From positions 62,001 through 126,000 of the forward strand of contig NZ_JALIDZ010000011.1 of NCBI RefSeq assembly GCF_025397915.1: 64,000 nt of DNA. Reading direction: 5' to 3'. This DNA comes from Microbaculum marinisediminis (GTDB lineage: Bacteria; Pseudomonadota; Alphaproteobacteria; Rhizobiales; Tepidamorphaceae). The translations under genes were made by a program, and so were the position numbers. Positions 8,604 through 16,986 of this stretch are shown piece after piece; within the stretch, counting starts at the first letter, position 1, and the number at the start of each line of letters is the position of its first letter. The notes under the pieces were generated by a model. That model saw nothing but the letters and a program-made list of their open reading frames with translations, did no database searches and was not told where the DNA came from.

Positions 8604-9506
8604 ATGTTCAGGAATGCGCCAGTCCTGTCCGACCGCGCGGTCGGCATCCTTTTCATCCTGCCGTTCGTGGGAACGGCGGTGCTGTTCATGATCTATCCGA
8701 TCGCCGAGGCGATCCGATTGTCTTTTTTCAGCTACAATCCCCTGCGTCCGGATTCGAGCGCCTTCGTCGGCCTCGACAATTTCCGTCGTATCTTCGCAGA
8801 TCCGCTGTTCTGGGAGTCCTTCAGCCAGGCGACGATTTGGACCCTGACGTCCATCGCGCTCCAGACGCTTCTGGGCATGAGCATCGCCCTGCTTCTGAAC
8901 CAGGCGCTCCGTGGCATCTCGATCTTTCGAGGGCTGCTCCTGTTTCCCTATATCGTCCCGACCGTGGTCATCGCCCTGATCTGGCGTTGGATTTTCAATC
9001 CCGAGATCGGCGTGATCAATCACGCGCTCCTGAGCGTGGGCATCATTTCCGAGCCGATCTACTGGCTGTCGACCCCCAGCATGGCCATGGCGTCGACGAT
9101 CATGCTCAATGTCTGGAAGTACACGCCGTTCGTGGTGATCACCGTGCTGGCGCGGCTCCAGTCCGTGCCGCTCGAGTTGTATGACGCCGCCAAGGTGGAC
9201 GGGGCCGGTCCGCTGCGCCGCTTCATGGACGTGACCCTGCCGCAGCTGAAGGAAGTGCTGATCGTCATCATCGTGTTCCGTACGATCTGGACCTTCAACA
9301 AATTCGAGGAGATCTACCTGCTGACCAAGGGCGGGCCGGGAACCTCCACCTTCAACCTTGCCGTCTATTCCTACGAGCAGTCGATCGCCAGCCTGAAGCT
9401 GGGCGTGGGCGCGGCGACGGGCGTGGTGATGATGGTGATCCTGCTGGTCGGCAGCATCGTCTACCTTCGCGTGTCCGGCTTCGGCAAAGAGGAGAAATCG
9501 TCGTGA
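8604..9506 (+). CDS. ABC transporter permease, MalF/UgpA type
   Basis: A 300-residue inner-membrane permease with about six hydrophobic helices. It shows the EAA-loop region contacting the ATPase (LYDAAKVDGAGPLRRFMDVTLP) and the segment WTFNKFEEIYLLTKGGPG typical of MalF/UgpA-like sugar permeases. The start is uncertain: ATG 8604 and GTG 8595 are in frame and neither has a clear ribosome site, which fits reduced expression after the hairpin. It overlaps the next permease by four bases. It forms a heterodimeric channel with that subunit for the solute delivered by the upstream binding protein. Confidence 0.92.
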   Translation: MFRNAPVLSDRAVGILFILPFVGTAVLFMIYPIAEAIRLSFFSYNPLRPDSSAFVGLDNFRRIFADPLFWESFSQATIWTLTSIALQTLLGMSIALLLNQALRGISIFRGLLLFPYIVPTVVIALIWRWIFNPEIGVINHALLSVGIISEPIYWLSTPSMAMASTIMLNVWKYTPFVVITVLARLQSVPLELYDAAKVDGAGPLRRFMDVTLPQLKEVLIVIIVFRTIWTFNKFEEIYLLTKGGPGTSTFNLAVYSYEQSIASLKLGVGAATGVVMMVILLVGSIVYLRVSGFGKEEKSS

Positions 9507-10402
9507 GGCGCTACGACTACGGACAGATGCTGCGGACAGGCTTCTCCTACCTGGTGCTGTCCACCGTCACCTTCGTCATGTGCTTTCCGCTGATCTGGGC
9601 GTTGTCGACCTCGCTGAAGCCGAAAGACGAGATCTTCGCGACGCCGCCAACCCTGATCCCGCACACTGTGACGCTGGAGAACTACGAGGCGCTTGTGACG
9701 GGACGTCCGCAATATTTCCAGTCCGGCGGCCAGTCCGTCGACACCGGCGCCACGCCCGCGCAGTTCTTCACCAGATGGTTCGCAAACAGCGTGATCGTCG
9801 CGTTCGGAGCAACCCTCATCAGCATCGTCGTCTCGACGCTCGCGGCCTATAGCCTGACACGGTTCAGCTATTGGGGACGGAACATCGTCCCCTACTTCAG
9901 CCTGCTCGGCTACATGGTGCCCTCGATCATCTTCGTGTTCCCGCTGTTCCTCATTCTCGTTCGGCTGGAGCTGACCGATACGCTGTGGAGCCTGATCCTC
10001 GGCTATGTCTGCATAACGCTGCCGTTCTGCATGTGGCTGATGTGGGCGTTCATGCGGTCGATTCCGATCGAGATCGAGGAAGCGGCCCTGATCGACGGGG
10101 CGTCGCGTCTCCAGGTATTCCGCCAGGTGGTGCTGCCGACGGCGATGCCGGGCATCATCGCGGCGGCGATATTCTCGATGATCGTCTCTTGGAACGACTA
10201 CCTGTTCGGGCGCGTCTTCATGAACTCGCTCGACAACCTGACCCTGACCGTCGGCGTCATGCTGTTCTTCGAGGGAACGCACGTCGACTGGGGGCTTCTC
10301 ATGGCTGCATCGGTGCTGATGACCGTTCCGATGGCCGTACTTTTCATGGCCCTGCAACGCCACCTCGTCGCCGGCTTCGGCGCGGGCGCGGTCAAGGGCT
10401 GA
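9503..10402 (+). CDS. ABC transporter permease, MalG/UgpE type
   Basis: A 299-residue inner-membrane permease starting with GTG inside the stop of the first permease (GTGA overlap), so translation is coupled. The family EAA motif is EEAALIDGASRLQVFRQVVLP, followed by PGIIAAAIFSMIVSWNDYLF, as in MalG-like subunits. A periplasmic loop of about 40 residues between helices 1 and 2 (around YFQSGGQSVDTGATP) is longer than usual. It pairs with the MalF-type subunit. Confidence 0.92.
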   Translation: MRRYDYGQMLRTGFSYLVLSTVTFVMCFPLIWALSTSLKPKDEIFATPPTLIPHTVTLENYEALVTGRPQYFQSGGQSVDTGATPAQFFTRWFANSVIVAFGATLISIVVSTLAAYSLTRFSYWGRNIVPYFSLLGYMVPSIIFVFPLFLILVRLELTDTLWSLILGYVCITLPFCMWLMWAFMRSIPIEIEEAALIDGASRLQVFRQVVLPTAMPGIIAAAIFSMIVSWNDYLFGRVFMNSLDNLTLTVGVMLFFEGTHVDWGLLMAASVLMTVPMAVLFMALQRHLVAGFGAGAVKG

Positions 10403-10438
10403 GTTTTCAAGGGCTGAGACTACAGCGAGATTTTCCTT

Positions 10439-11521
10439 ATGGATGTGAGCCTCGACAAAGTCGCCAAGAGCTACGGTTCGAACCAGGTGCTCAAGGAAGT
10501 GGACCTCGTCTTCCCGAGCCGGAAGTTCACGACCCTCCTGGGGCCGTCGGGCTGCGGCAAGACCACGCTGCTGCGCATGGTGGCCGGACTGGAGCCGATC
10601 ACGGCCGGGACCATCCGGTTCGGCGACAAGGTCGTCAACAAGCTGGCGCCACGCGACCGCGACATCGCGATGGTGTTTCAATCCTACGCGCTGTATCCGC
10701 AGATGACGCTGCGAAAGAACCTCGGCTACGGCCTGCGCGTTCGTGGCACACCGGCCGCCGAGATCAACGAGGCGGTGGAGCGCGTGGCGCGCATACTGGA
10801 GATCGACCATCTGCTCGACCGGAAGCCGGCGCATCTGTCAGGCGGTCAGCGCCAACGCGTCGCGCTCGGACGGGCGATGGTACGGCGTCCCAACCTGTTC
10901 CTGATGGACGAGCCGCTGTCGAACCTCGACGCCAAACTTCGCGTGACCATGCGTGCCGAGCTGCGGCGGTTCCACCTCGATCTCAACGCCACGACCATCT
11001 ACGTCACGCACGACCAGCTGGAGGCGATGAGCATGTCGGACCTCGTCGCCGTCATGCACGCCGGCGCGGTACAGCAGTTCGGGACACCGGCGGAGGTGTA
11101 CGGCAAACCGGCCAATCTTTTCGTGGCAGGCTTTATCGGCAGTCCGCCGATGAATTTCCTCCAGGGAGAAATCACGTCGTCGAATTCCGACCGGACCTTC
11201 ATGTCTCCGACGGTTTCGAGCAAGGTTCCGGAATGGTCCGAGCACCTTCAGACCGGCCAGAAGGTCACGTTGGGTATCCGGCCTCAGGACATTGAAATCG
11301 TGAGCGACGGTACGCCAGCGGATTTCGTGGGCCGTGTCTGGGTGGTGGAGCTTCTGGGATCCGAGAAGCTTCTGGAAATCGAACTGGACGACAAGTCGCG
11401 CATCAAGGTTCAGGTCCGCGCGGAAATGGATTTTGATGTCGACACGATTGTTAGATGCCGCATCAACCGCGAGCGCGCCCATCTATTTGACAATCAGTCA
11501 GGCGCAAATCTGATGCGGTGA
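10439..11521 (+). CDS. ABC transporter ATP-binding protein, MsmK/UgpC type
   Basis: A 360-residue ATPase energising the sugar-type importer. The Walker A is GPSGCGKTT (near residue 39), Q-loop VFQSYALYP, signature LSGGQRQRVALGRA, Walker B LFLMDEPLSNLDA and the switch histidine in YVTHDQLEA. The C-terminal about 120 residues form the TOBE/OB regulatory domain (VTLGIRPQDIEIV). Such ATPases can be shared by several importers, but this one is the last gene of the operon 37 bases after the permeases. No clear terminator motif follows directly; the convergent IclR gene lies 176 bases on. Confidence 0.94.
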   Translation: MDVSLDKVAKSYGSNQVLKEVDLVFPSRKFTTLLGPSGCGKTTLLRMVAGLEPITAGTIRFGDKVVNKLAPRDRDIAMVFQSYALYPQMTLRKNLGYGLRVRGTPAAEINEAVERVARILEIDHLLDRKPAHLSGGQRQRVALGRAMVRRPNLFLMDEPLSNLDAKLRVTMRAELRRFHLDLNATTIYVTHDQLEAMSMSDLVAVMHAGAVQQFGTPAEVYGKPANLFVAGFIGSPPMNFLQGEITSSNSDRTFMSPTVSSKVPEWSEHLQTGQKVTLGIRPQDIEIVSDGTPADFVGRVWVVELLGSEKLLEIELDDKSRIKVQVRAEMDFDVDTIVRCRINRERAHLFDNQSGANLMR

Positions 11522-11603
11522 ACAAAACAACGACCAGTAGAGGGATCGAACCACCCCGGTTTCGCCGGCGGGTCCGACTCCTGAGAATGTGGTGACATCA
11601 CAG

Positions 11604-11684
11604 GTGAGAGACCGACCGCCCGGAAGATCGCGTGACGGCCGGACCAAAGACGGGGTGAGTCCACCCGGTGCAGTCTCTCACTGC
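11604..11684. other. Nested inverted repeats between convergent genes
   Basis: Between the ABC ATPase (plus) and the IclR gene (minus) are an outer repeat GTGAGAGAC/GTCTCTCAC (11604-11612, 11673-11681), an inner hairpin GGGTG-AGTC-CACCC (11653-11666) and an alternative hairpin GCAGT-CTCTC-ACTGC (11670-11684) that shares bases with the outer arm. It may act as a bidirectional terminator. There is no T tract, so this is tentative. Confidence 0.4.
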
Positions 11685-11697
11685 CGGACCGGAGCAT

Positions 11698-12468
11698 TCA
11701 GACGGGGCGACCTATCCGAAACATCTGCGAGAGGTGGCGCGCCGCTTCGTCCAGCTTTGGCGAGACGAGCTCGATGTATGCTTCATCATCCTCGATAGAA
11801 CTCCTGAACGTGATCAGCCCGACTGCATAGTTCACGCTTCCGGTTGCGCTCTTCACCGGAAACGCGATCCCCCACAGCGACGGATCACTCTCACCTATCG
11901 ACACGGCATAACCGCGGTCGCGTATCTCCTCCAGTTGGGCCCGCAGTTCCGCCGGAGAAGCGATCGTGCGGTCGGTCAGCCGCTCCAAAGGTTTCTCGAG
12001 GAATTTGTCGATCCGGGACCGTGACTGGTAGGCAAGGATCAGTTTGCCGCTCGCCGATGCGTGCATCTGGAAGCTTGGCCCCGGATGCACGGATGGAGAT
12101 CGCATGACCGTCGGCATTTTGACGACAAACAGCGATACCTTGTCCTCGAAGAGACCGGCAAGATAGACGGAGACTCCGAGACTGTCCGCGACAGTTTGAA
12201 GTTCGCGCTCGGCGTTTAGCGAGAATGATGCGCCACCGCTGATGAAACTGCTGATTTGTTGTAGCCGCGGCCCAACGACATAAGCGGCGTGCCGCCCTTC
12301 TCCCTTGAGAAAGCCGATATCGACGAGCTTGCGGACAACGCGGTACGTAGTCGGCACCGGCAACGCCAGATTCTCCGCAATCCGCGCAATGGTCATCCCC
12401 TGGGGTTCCATTGCCACAAGCTCTGCTATGGCTGCGGCACGGCGCAGCGGTTCGGACGATTCTGCCAT
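11698..12468 (-). CDS. IclR-family transcriptional regulator
   Basis: A 256-residue IclR regulator: an N-terminal winged helix-turn-helix (MTIARIAENLALPVPTTYRVVRKLVD, split over residues 25-50) and a C-terminal effector domain with the family motif SGKLILAY and a late GIAFPVKSATGSV-like segment. It is transcribed away from the YcsI-family gene, TRAP transporter and hydantoinase block that follow, and converges on the sugar ABC operon. Divergent position makes it the likely regulator of the YcsI gene and perhaps of the TRAP/HyuAB genes. Effector unknown. The ribosome site before the ATG is weak. Confidence 0.9.
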   Translation of the reverse strand: MAESSEPLRRAAAIAELVAMEPQGMTIARIAENLALPVPTTYRVVRKLVDIGFLKGEGRHAAYVVGPRLQQISSFISGGASFSLNAERELQTVADSLGVSVYLAGLFEDKVSLFVVKMPTVMRSPSVHPGPSFQMHASASGKLILAYQSRSRIDKFLEKPLERLTDRTIASPAELRAQLEEIRDRGYAVSIGESDPSLWGIAFPVKSATGSVNYAVGLITFRSSIEDDEAYIELVSPKLDEAARHLSQMFRIGRPV

Positions 12469-13003
12469 CTTTCAGCTCTTAGCGCCTGAATTCGGATAGG
12501 ACGTTATGGTTCTCAAGGCTCGTGCCTGGCCGCGCGTGAGGATGCCCGTGTGGGCGCTGAAAGTTCGGGACTATGCAGATGCGACTGTCTGCTTGAAGTC
12601 CGAGGCGAGAGCACCCGAATTGTCCGCGCCGGGCGGAAACTGGCTCTGCCCTCCATCGCCGCGCCCGCATCTCAGGATCCCCGGCGAAGGTCTTCGGCCC
12701 ATCGAGCCGGCTCGGTCCAAGACATCACGATATCCAACCGACCGGCGGAGTCTATCAAATCACAACCCACTGATGGCATTCACCTCTTCGGATAAGATAC
12801 TTTGTCGACAACATCCATCCCAGCCAGATCTCCCGGCCAACCATCATCGGGGTCGGCGCCATGAATGACGCAATCCACGCGACGTGCGCGCCAAGGCGAT
12901 CCACAGAACGATCCGGGGGCCATCAGTAACTTGCGAATTTTGAAATATGAAGTCAGATTGCCGACTTGTGCGGCATTCCTCAGAGTGGCCAGGGAGGACA
13001 CCC
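12469..13003. other. Divergent promoter region between the IclR and YcsI-family genes
   Basis: About 535 bases without a credible gene. The right part is AT-richer (AATTTTGAAATATGAAG near 12938-12954) and is a plausible promoter/operator zone for the YcsI-family gene; a related ATTTTGAAA word occurs upstream of hyuA on its coding strand. Open frames here lack ribosome sites and family signatures. Confidence 0.5.
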
Positions 13004-13828
13004 GTGGACTGTCTAGAAGGCGCATCGCATCTCTTGACTAAAGACCAGCTTCGCGTCGCCGCACGCGACACCCGCATGCGCATTCGCTCAGGAACAATAA
13101 ACACGCAGACGTCAGGCCTGATGCCTGGGATCGTCCAAGCGAACATTGCCATCCTGCCGCACGCATGGGCCGAGGATTTTGTACGGTATTGCAGGCTCAA
13201 TCCGAGGGCCTGCCCCCTGATTTCCGTCGCCCGTTCGGGGGAGTACATGCTGGAGGACCTAGGCGACGGTATCGACATACGTACCGACTTGCCGCGCTAC
13301 CAGGTTTTTCGCGAGGGCGAGCCGGTCGACGATCCGACAGACATCATCGACATCTGGCAGGACGACTTCGTTACCTTCGTCATCGGCTGCTCGTTTTCTG
13401 TCGAAGAAGTGCTTCTGCAGGCAGGCATACCACTGCGACACCGGAAATTTGGCCAGGACGTATCGATCTTTCGCACGACTATTCCAACAGCACCCTACGG
13501 GCCGTTCGGGGGGCCTGTGGTCGTGTCAATGCGCCCATTCTCCCGGATCAACGCGGATCGCGCCATCAAGATCACCTCGCGCTATCCGAAGATGCACGGC
13601 GCCCCCATCCATGCCGGCGATCCCTCCGAGATCGGCATCTCCGATCTGGACGCCCCCCAATGGGGCGTCCGCACGCCCATGGAACCGGACGACGTCCCGC
13701 TGTTCTGGGCGTGCGGCGTCACTCCGCAGGCCGCTTTAGCGCAAGCAAGACTGCCCATCGCCATCACGCACAAGCCGAGTCACATGCTGATTACCGACAA
13801 GCTTGTCGCGGAGTACGCATTGGGCTGA
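13004..13828 (+). CDS. YcsI / DUF1445 family protein (putative hydro-lyase, D-glutamate cyclase-like)
   Basis: About 274 residues, the usual length of this family. Recognisable segments are GLMPGIVQANIAILP, RACPLISV, the GCSFSVEEVLLQAGIPLRH block, GPFGGPVVVSMRP, MHGAPIHAGDP and VPLFWACGVTPQAAL. Members are annotated as putative hydro-lyases; the vertebrate homologue D-glutamate cyclase hydrates 5-oxo-D-proline, so ring opening of a cyclic amide is a reasonable guess. GTG 13004 is chosen because GGGAGG lies at 12992-12997; the ATG at 12947 has no ribosome site and would give a non-family extension. It converges on the TRAP genes, whose neighbours are hydantoinase/oxoprolinase subunits, which agrees with cyclic amide metabolism. 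Confidence 0.86.
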   Translation: MDCLEGASHLLTKDQLRVAARDTRMRIRSGTINTQTSGLMPGIVQANIAILPHAWAEDFVRYCRLNPRACPLISVARSGEYMLEDLGDGIDIRTDLPRYQVFREGEPVDDPTDIIDIWQDDFVTFVIGCSFSVEEVLLQAGIPLRHRKFGQDVSIFRTTIPTAPYGPFGGPVVVSMRPFSRINADRAIKITSRYPKMHGAPIHAGDPSEIGISDLDAPQWGVRTPMEPDDVPLFWACGVTPQAALAQARLPIAITHKPSHMLITDKLVAEYALG

Positions 13829-13895
13829 GAGAGGAAGCGGCGAAACCGTCGGCATCGTCTTTCCGCCGGGATGCCGCGCCCTCGTTTCACGTCAC

Positions 13896-15200
13896 TCAAT
13901 TGCCCATCATCGTCCCTGGCAGCCACAATGCCAGTTGCGGAAACAGGACGATCAGGACCACCGCGATCAACATCATCAAGAAGAACGGCGCAGACATGGC
14001 CGCCACCTTCAGGATGTTGTGACCGGTCAGCCCCTGAATGACAAACAGATTGAACCCGACCGGTGGCGTGATCTGGCTCATCTCGACAACCAGGACAAGG
14101 TAGATGCCGAACCAGATGACATCGAGCCCGGCTGCCTCGACCATGGGCAGTATGACGGACGCGGTCAGCACGACAATGGAGATGCCATCGAGAAAGCAGC
14201 CAAACACGACAAAGAACAGCGTAAGCACGGCAAGAAGCGCATACGGGGACAGATTGAGATCGACAATGAACTGCGCCAGCGCCCGCGGTATACCGGTATA
14301 TCCCATGGCCACCGTCAGCACCGCAGCGCCGGCGAGAATAAGTATGATCATGCAGGACGTACGCGTGGCGTTGCGCAGTGCGTCGACAAAGGTGTCGCGG
14401 TTCAGCGTACCGGTGAACCACGACAGCCCCAACGACAGCACGACGCCTATCACGGCGGCTTCGGTCGGCGAGGCAAACCCGCCGTATATCGATCCGATCA
14501 CGCCAATGACCAGAGCCAGCACCGGAAACAGGCGCCGCGTCTGCCAGAGACGCTGCAGATAGGGGATGCGCGGGTCTGCCGGCGGCATCCGGCTGCGGTT
14601 AGCGAGCGCCCAGACCACCGTGTATCCAATGAATAAGGCCGCGAGCATCAACCCCGGGATCACACCGGCAATGAATAGGCGCGCAATGGATTGCTCGGTC
14701 GCAGCTCCGTAGACGATCAGAATGATGGACGGCGGAATAAGCAGCCCAAGCGTGCCCGACCCGGCGAGCGAACCGATTGCCATCCGCTCGTCGTAGCCGC
14801 GCTTCAGAAGTTCCGGCAGCGACATGCGGCCAATAGTGGCGGTTGTCGCTGCCGAGGAACCGGAAACGGCGGCGAAGATGGCACATCCCAGGATGTTCGC
14901 GTGCAGGAGTCGTCCCGGCAGCCGACGCACCCAAGGCGCGAGCCCCGCGAACATGTCTTCGGCGAGACGAGAGCGGAAAAGGATCTCACCCATCCAGATG
15001 AACATCGGCAACGCCGTAAGATCCCAGGAGTTTACGGCGCCCCAGACCGTGGTCGTCATCACCGCGCCGGGCGGTACCGACACCATCAGGAAAATCGCTG
15101 CGAGCCCTGCTGTCATAAGGGCTAGCGACACCCACAGCCCTGCTGCAAGAAGAAGAAGCAGGAGCACACCAACGACAAGGGATACGGTCAGAAGATCCAT
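13896..15200 (-). CDS. TRAP transporter large permease (DctM family)
   Basis: A 434-residue inner-membrane protein with about twelve hydrophobic segments. Family motifs include AVSGSSAATTATIGRMSLPEL near the middle, LGLLIPPSIILIVYG, GGFASPTEAAVIG and SQITPPVGFNLFVIQG. It carries an organic anion with the DctQ and DctP subunits encoded just upstream. The start at 15200 (MDLLTVSLVVG) is backed by GGAGGAG and overlaps the DctQ stop by one base (TGATG); the frame stays open far upstream but that part is antisense-like and lacks a start signal. Ends 67 bases before the convergent YcsI gene. Confidence 0.95.
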   Translation of the reverse strand: MDLLTVSLVVGVLLLLLLAAGLWVSLALMTAGLAAIFLMVSVPPGAVMTTTVWGAVNSWDLTALPMFIWMGEILFRSRLAEDMFAGLAPWVRRLPGRLLHANILGCAIFAAVSGSSAATTATIGRMSLPELLKRGYDERMAIGSLAGSGTLGLLIPPSIILIVYGAATEQSIARLFIAGVIPGLMLAALFIGYTVVWALANRSRMPPADPRIPYLQRLWQTRRLFPVLALVIGVIGSIYGGFASPTEAAVIGVVLSLGLSWFTGTLNRDTFVDALRNATRTSCMIILILAGAAVLTVAMGYTGIPRALAQFIVDLNLSPYALLAVLTLFFVVFGCFLDGISIVVLTASVILPMVEAAGLDVIWFGIYLVLVVEMSQITPPVGFNLFVIQGLTGHNILKVAAMSAPFFLMMLIAVVLIVLFPQLALWLPGTMMGN

Positions 15201-15751
15201 CACAACTCCTCCACGGAGTCGCCGGAAAGATACGAAGGCTGGCGCCCACGCAATACGGCGATTAGATCCTGCAGGAGCGCGATCGTGAATATGCCTATTC
15301 CCAATGCCATGACGGACTGGGGCATCCACAAGGGCACGGGAAGTATCCCATACGATAACTCGTTGAAACGATGACTGTCGGCAGCAAGCCTGACCGCATA
15401 GAGAAAGAAGAATCCGGAAAGCGCTACACCGGCCATGAGCACGAACGCCTCCGCGACTCTCCGCTTTCGCCTCGAAAGCGCGGACAAGCCCAAAGTCACC
15501 CGGATCTGGGCACCGGCACGTAGCGAACCGGCCAGTGCCAGAAAGGACGCCCCAACAAGCAGGAAACCGGCGATCTCGGCCAACGAGGGTACAAGGAACC
15601 CGTAGGGTGGAAGCCCCATCAAGCCGAGCACGAAATCCGCAACACGCCCCAAGACTTGGGCGGACGCCAAGAGCGCGATCAGGCACAATGCCGCCATCGC
15701 AAGCCGTTCGGCGCCACCGTAAAGCCAATCGAGAGCTTTTCGCACCATCAT
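15200..15751 (-). CDS. TRAP transporter small permease (DctQ family)
   Basis: A 183-residue membrane protein with four hydrophobic helices (for example LAMAALCLIALLASAQVLGRV and GVALSGFFFLYAVRL), the standard DctQ design. It holds the DctP-DctM complex together in the inner membrane. It follows the binding protein gene after a hairpin (15800-15825) and is translationally coupled to dctM. Confidence 0.92.
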   Translation of the reverse strand: MMVRKALDWLYGGAERLAMAALCLIALLASAQVLGRVADFVLGLMGLPPYGFLVPSLAEIAGFLLVGASFLALAGSLRAGAQIRVTLGLSALSRRKRRVAEAFVLMAGVALSGFFFLYAVRLAADSHRFNELSYGILPVPLWMPQSVMALGIGIFTIALLQDLIAVLRGRQPSYLSGDSVEEL

Positions 15752-15799
15752 CGCCCCTTCGATAATTTTGCACCGCTGCCGATACGCAAGGCGCAGCGG

Positions 15800-15825
15800 C
15801 CTGACGGCGCAAATCCGCCGTCAGG
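15800..15825 (-). terminator. Intercistronic hairpin between dctP-like and dctQ-like genes
   Basis: Perfect 10-bp inverted repeat CCTGACGGCG/CGCCGTCAGG with a six-base loop, 15 bases after the DctP stop on the minus strand. No T tract follows, so it probably attenuates or stabilises rather than ends the message, giving more binding protein than permease. Confidence 0.68.
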
Positions 15826-15840
15826 AAAACGCTCGAGCCA

Positions 15841-16815
15841 TTAGTTCTCGTAGGCTTCCAGAATGGCCCGGCCGTGATCGCCGGCCTTTTCAGACCACTC
15901 GGCCGCCATCTGGCTTCCGATAGCCTGCAGGCCTTCCTTGAGCGCGGCGCTGGGTGTGGTGACGACAATGCCGTTGTCTCTCAGGACCTGAGTCTTTTCC
16001 TCGGTTTCCCGGCGCGATGCTTCCCAGCCGCGCACCTCGGCAGCTGCAGCGGCATCGAGCACGGCTTGCTGCTGGTTCTCCGGGAGAGCATCGAAGGCGG
16101 CCTTGTTGACGAAGACCATATTGCGCGGCAGCCAGGCCTGCGTGTCGGAATAATGCGAAACGAAATCCCAGACCTTGGAATTCGCGCCGGTCGAAGGAGA
16201 TGTGATCATTGCTTCCACACGACCTGTGGCGAAAGCGGTAGGCAGATCCGGCACCTCGACCTGCGTTGGCAACGCGTCGACAAGCTGCGCCAGTCGCTCG
16301 GTGGTGGCATTGTAGGCGCGTATCTTCAGGCCCTTGAGATCGTCGACCGACAATACTTCCTTCTTCGTATAGACACCCTGGGGCGGCCACGGCACGGAGA
16401 AAAGCAGCTGTAGCCCCTGCTCCTGCAGCTTTTCCGCAAGCGCACTTTTCGACGCGTCATAGAGCTTCCATGCATCGTCATAGCTGCTCGCCAGGAAGGG
16501 GATGGAATCTACCTCGTATATCAGGTCTTCATTGGACAGGCGCGAAACCAGCACTTCGCCGATTGGCGCAAGCCCCTGACGCACGGCGTTTTTTATCTCC
16601 GGGTGCTTATAGAGAGAGCCACTGGAGTGGACGGTGATCTCAAGCTCGCCATCGGTCGCCTCCTTCACGTCCTCGGCAAACTGGATGATGTTCTGAGTGT
16701 GGAAATTGGCGTCCCCGTAAGGCACGGGCATATCCCATGTCGAGGCAGTCGCAATATTCACGGCCGCCATGCCGGCCACAGCCGCAATAGCAAACTTCGC
16801 CGAGATGCTGTGCAT
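15841..16815 (-). CDS. TRAP transporter substrate-binding protein (DctP family)
   Basis: A 324-residue periplasmic protein with a signal peptide ending near residues 24-26 (AAVNIATAST). DctP family features follow: FHTQNIIQFAEDVKEATDGE, the LKGLKIRAYN segment and the conserved selectivity region ATGRVEAMITSP with its arginine, which in characterised homologues binds the ligand carboxylate. TTTTTCCTCC on the plus strand gives a GGAGGAAAAA ribosome site. Upstream (minus strand) is hyuB, 171 bases away across an AT-rich stretch that probably holds its own promoter. The ligand is likely a carboxylate handled by the neighbouring YcsI or HyuAB proteins. Confidence 0.92.
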   Translation of the reverse strand: MHSISAKFAIAAVAGMAAVNIATASTWDMPVPYGDANFHTQNIIQFAEDVKEATDGELEITVHSSGSLYKHPEIKNAVRQGLAPIGEVLVSRLSNEDLIYEVDSIPFLASSYDDAWKLYDASKSALAEKLQEQGLQLLFSVPWPPQGVYTKKEVLSVDDLKGLKIRAYNATTERLAQLVDALPTQVEVPDLPTAFATGRVEAMITSPSTGANSKVWDFVSHYSDTQAWLPRNMVFVNKAAFDALPENQQQAVLDAAAAAEVRGWEASRRETEEKTQVLRDNGIVVTTPSAALKEGLQAIGSQMAAEWSEKAGDHGRAILEAYEN

Positions 16816-16986
16816 TTTTCCTCCAAATACGTATATGCTTCGATTTTACACTACAAACACGCGCGCATTCCGAACAAAGAACTATCTCTATTCTGAAAGC
16901 ACGATGAACTCTCAAGTATTACGACGGCGACCCACGCCTTACAGCCCGAAACGATCTGCCCTCGCAGCTCTTCCCGCCGGACCGGT

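Noticed and set aside
15201-15968. N-terminal extension of the DctM frame through dctQ
   Set aside because: DctQ is clear in another frame of the same strand, and DctM has a proper start and ribosome site at 15200.
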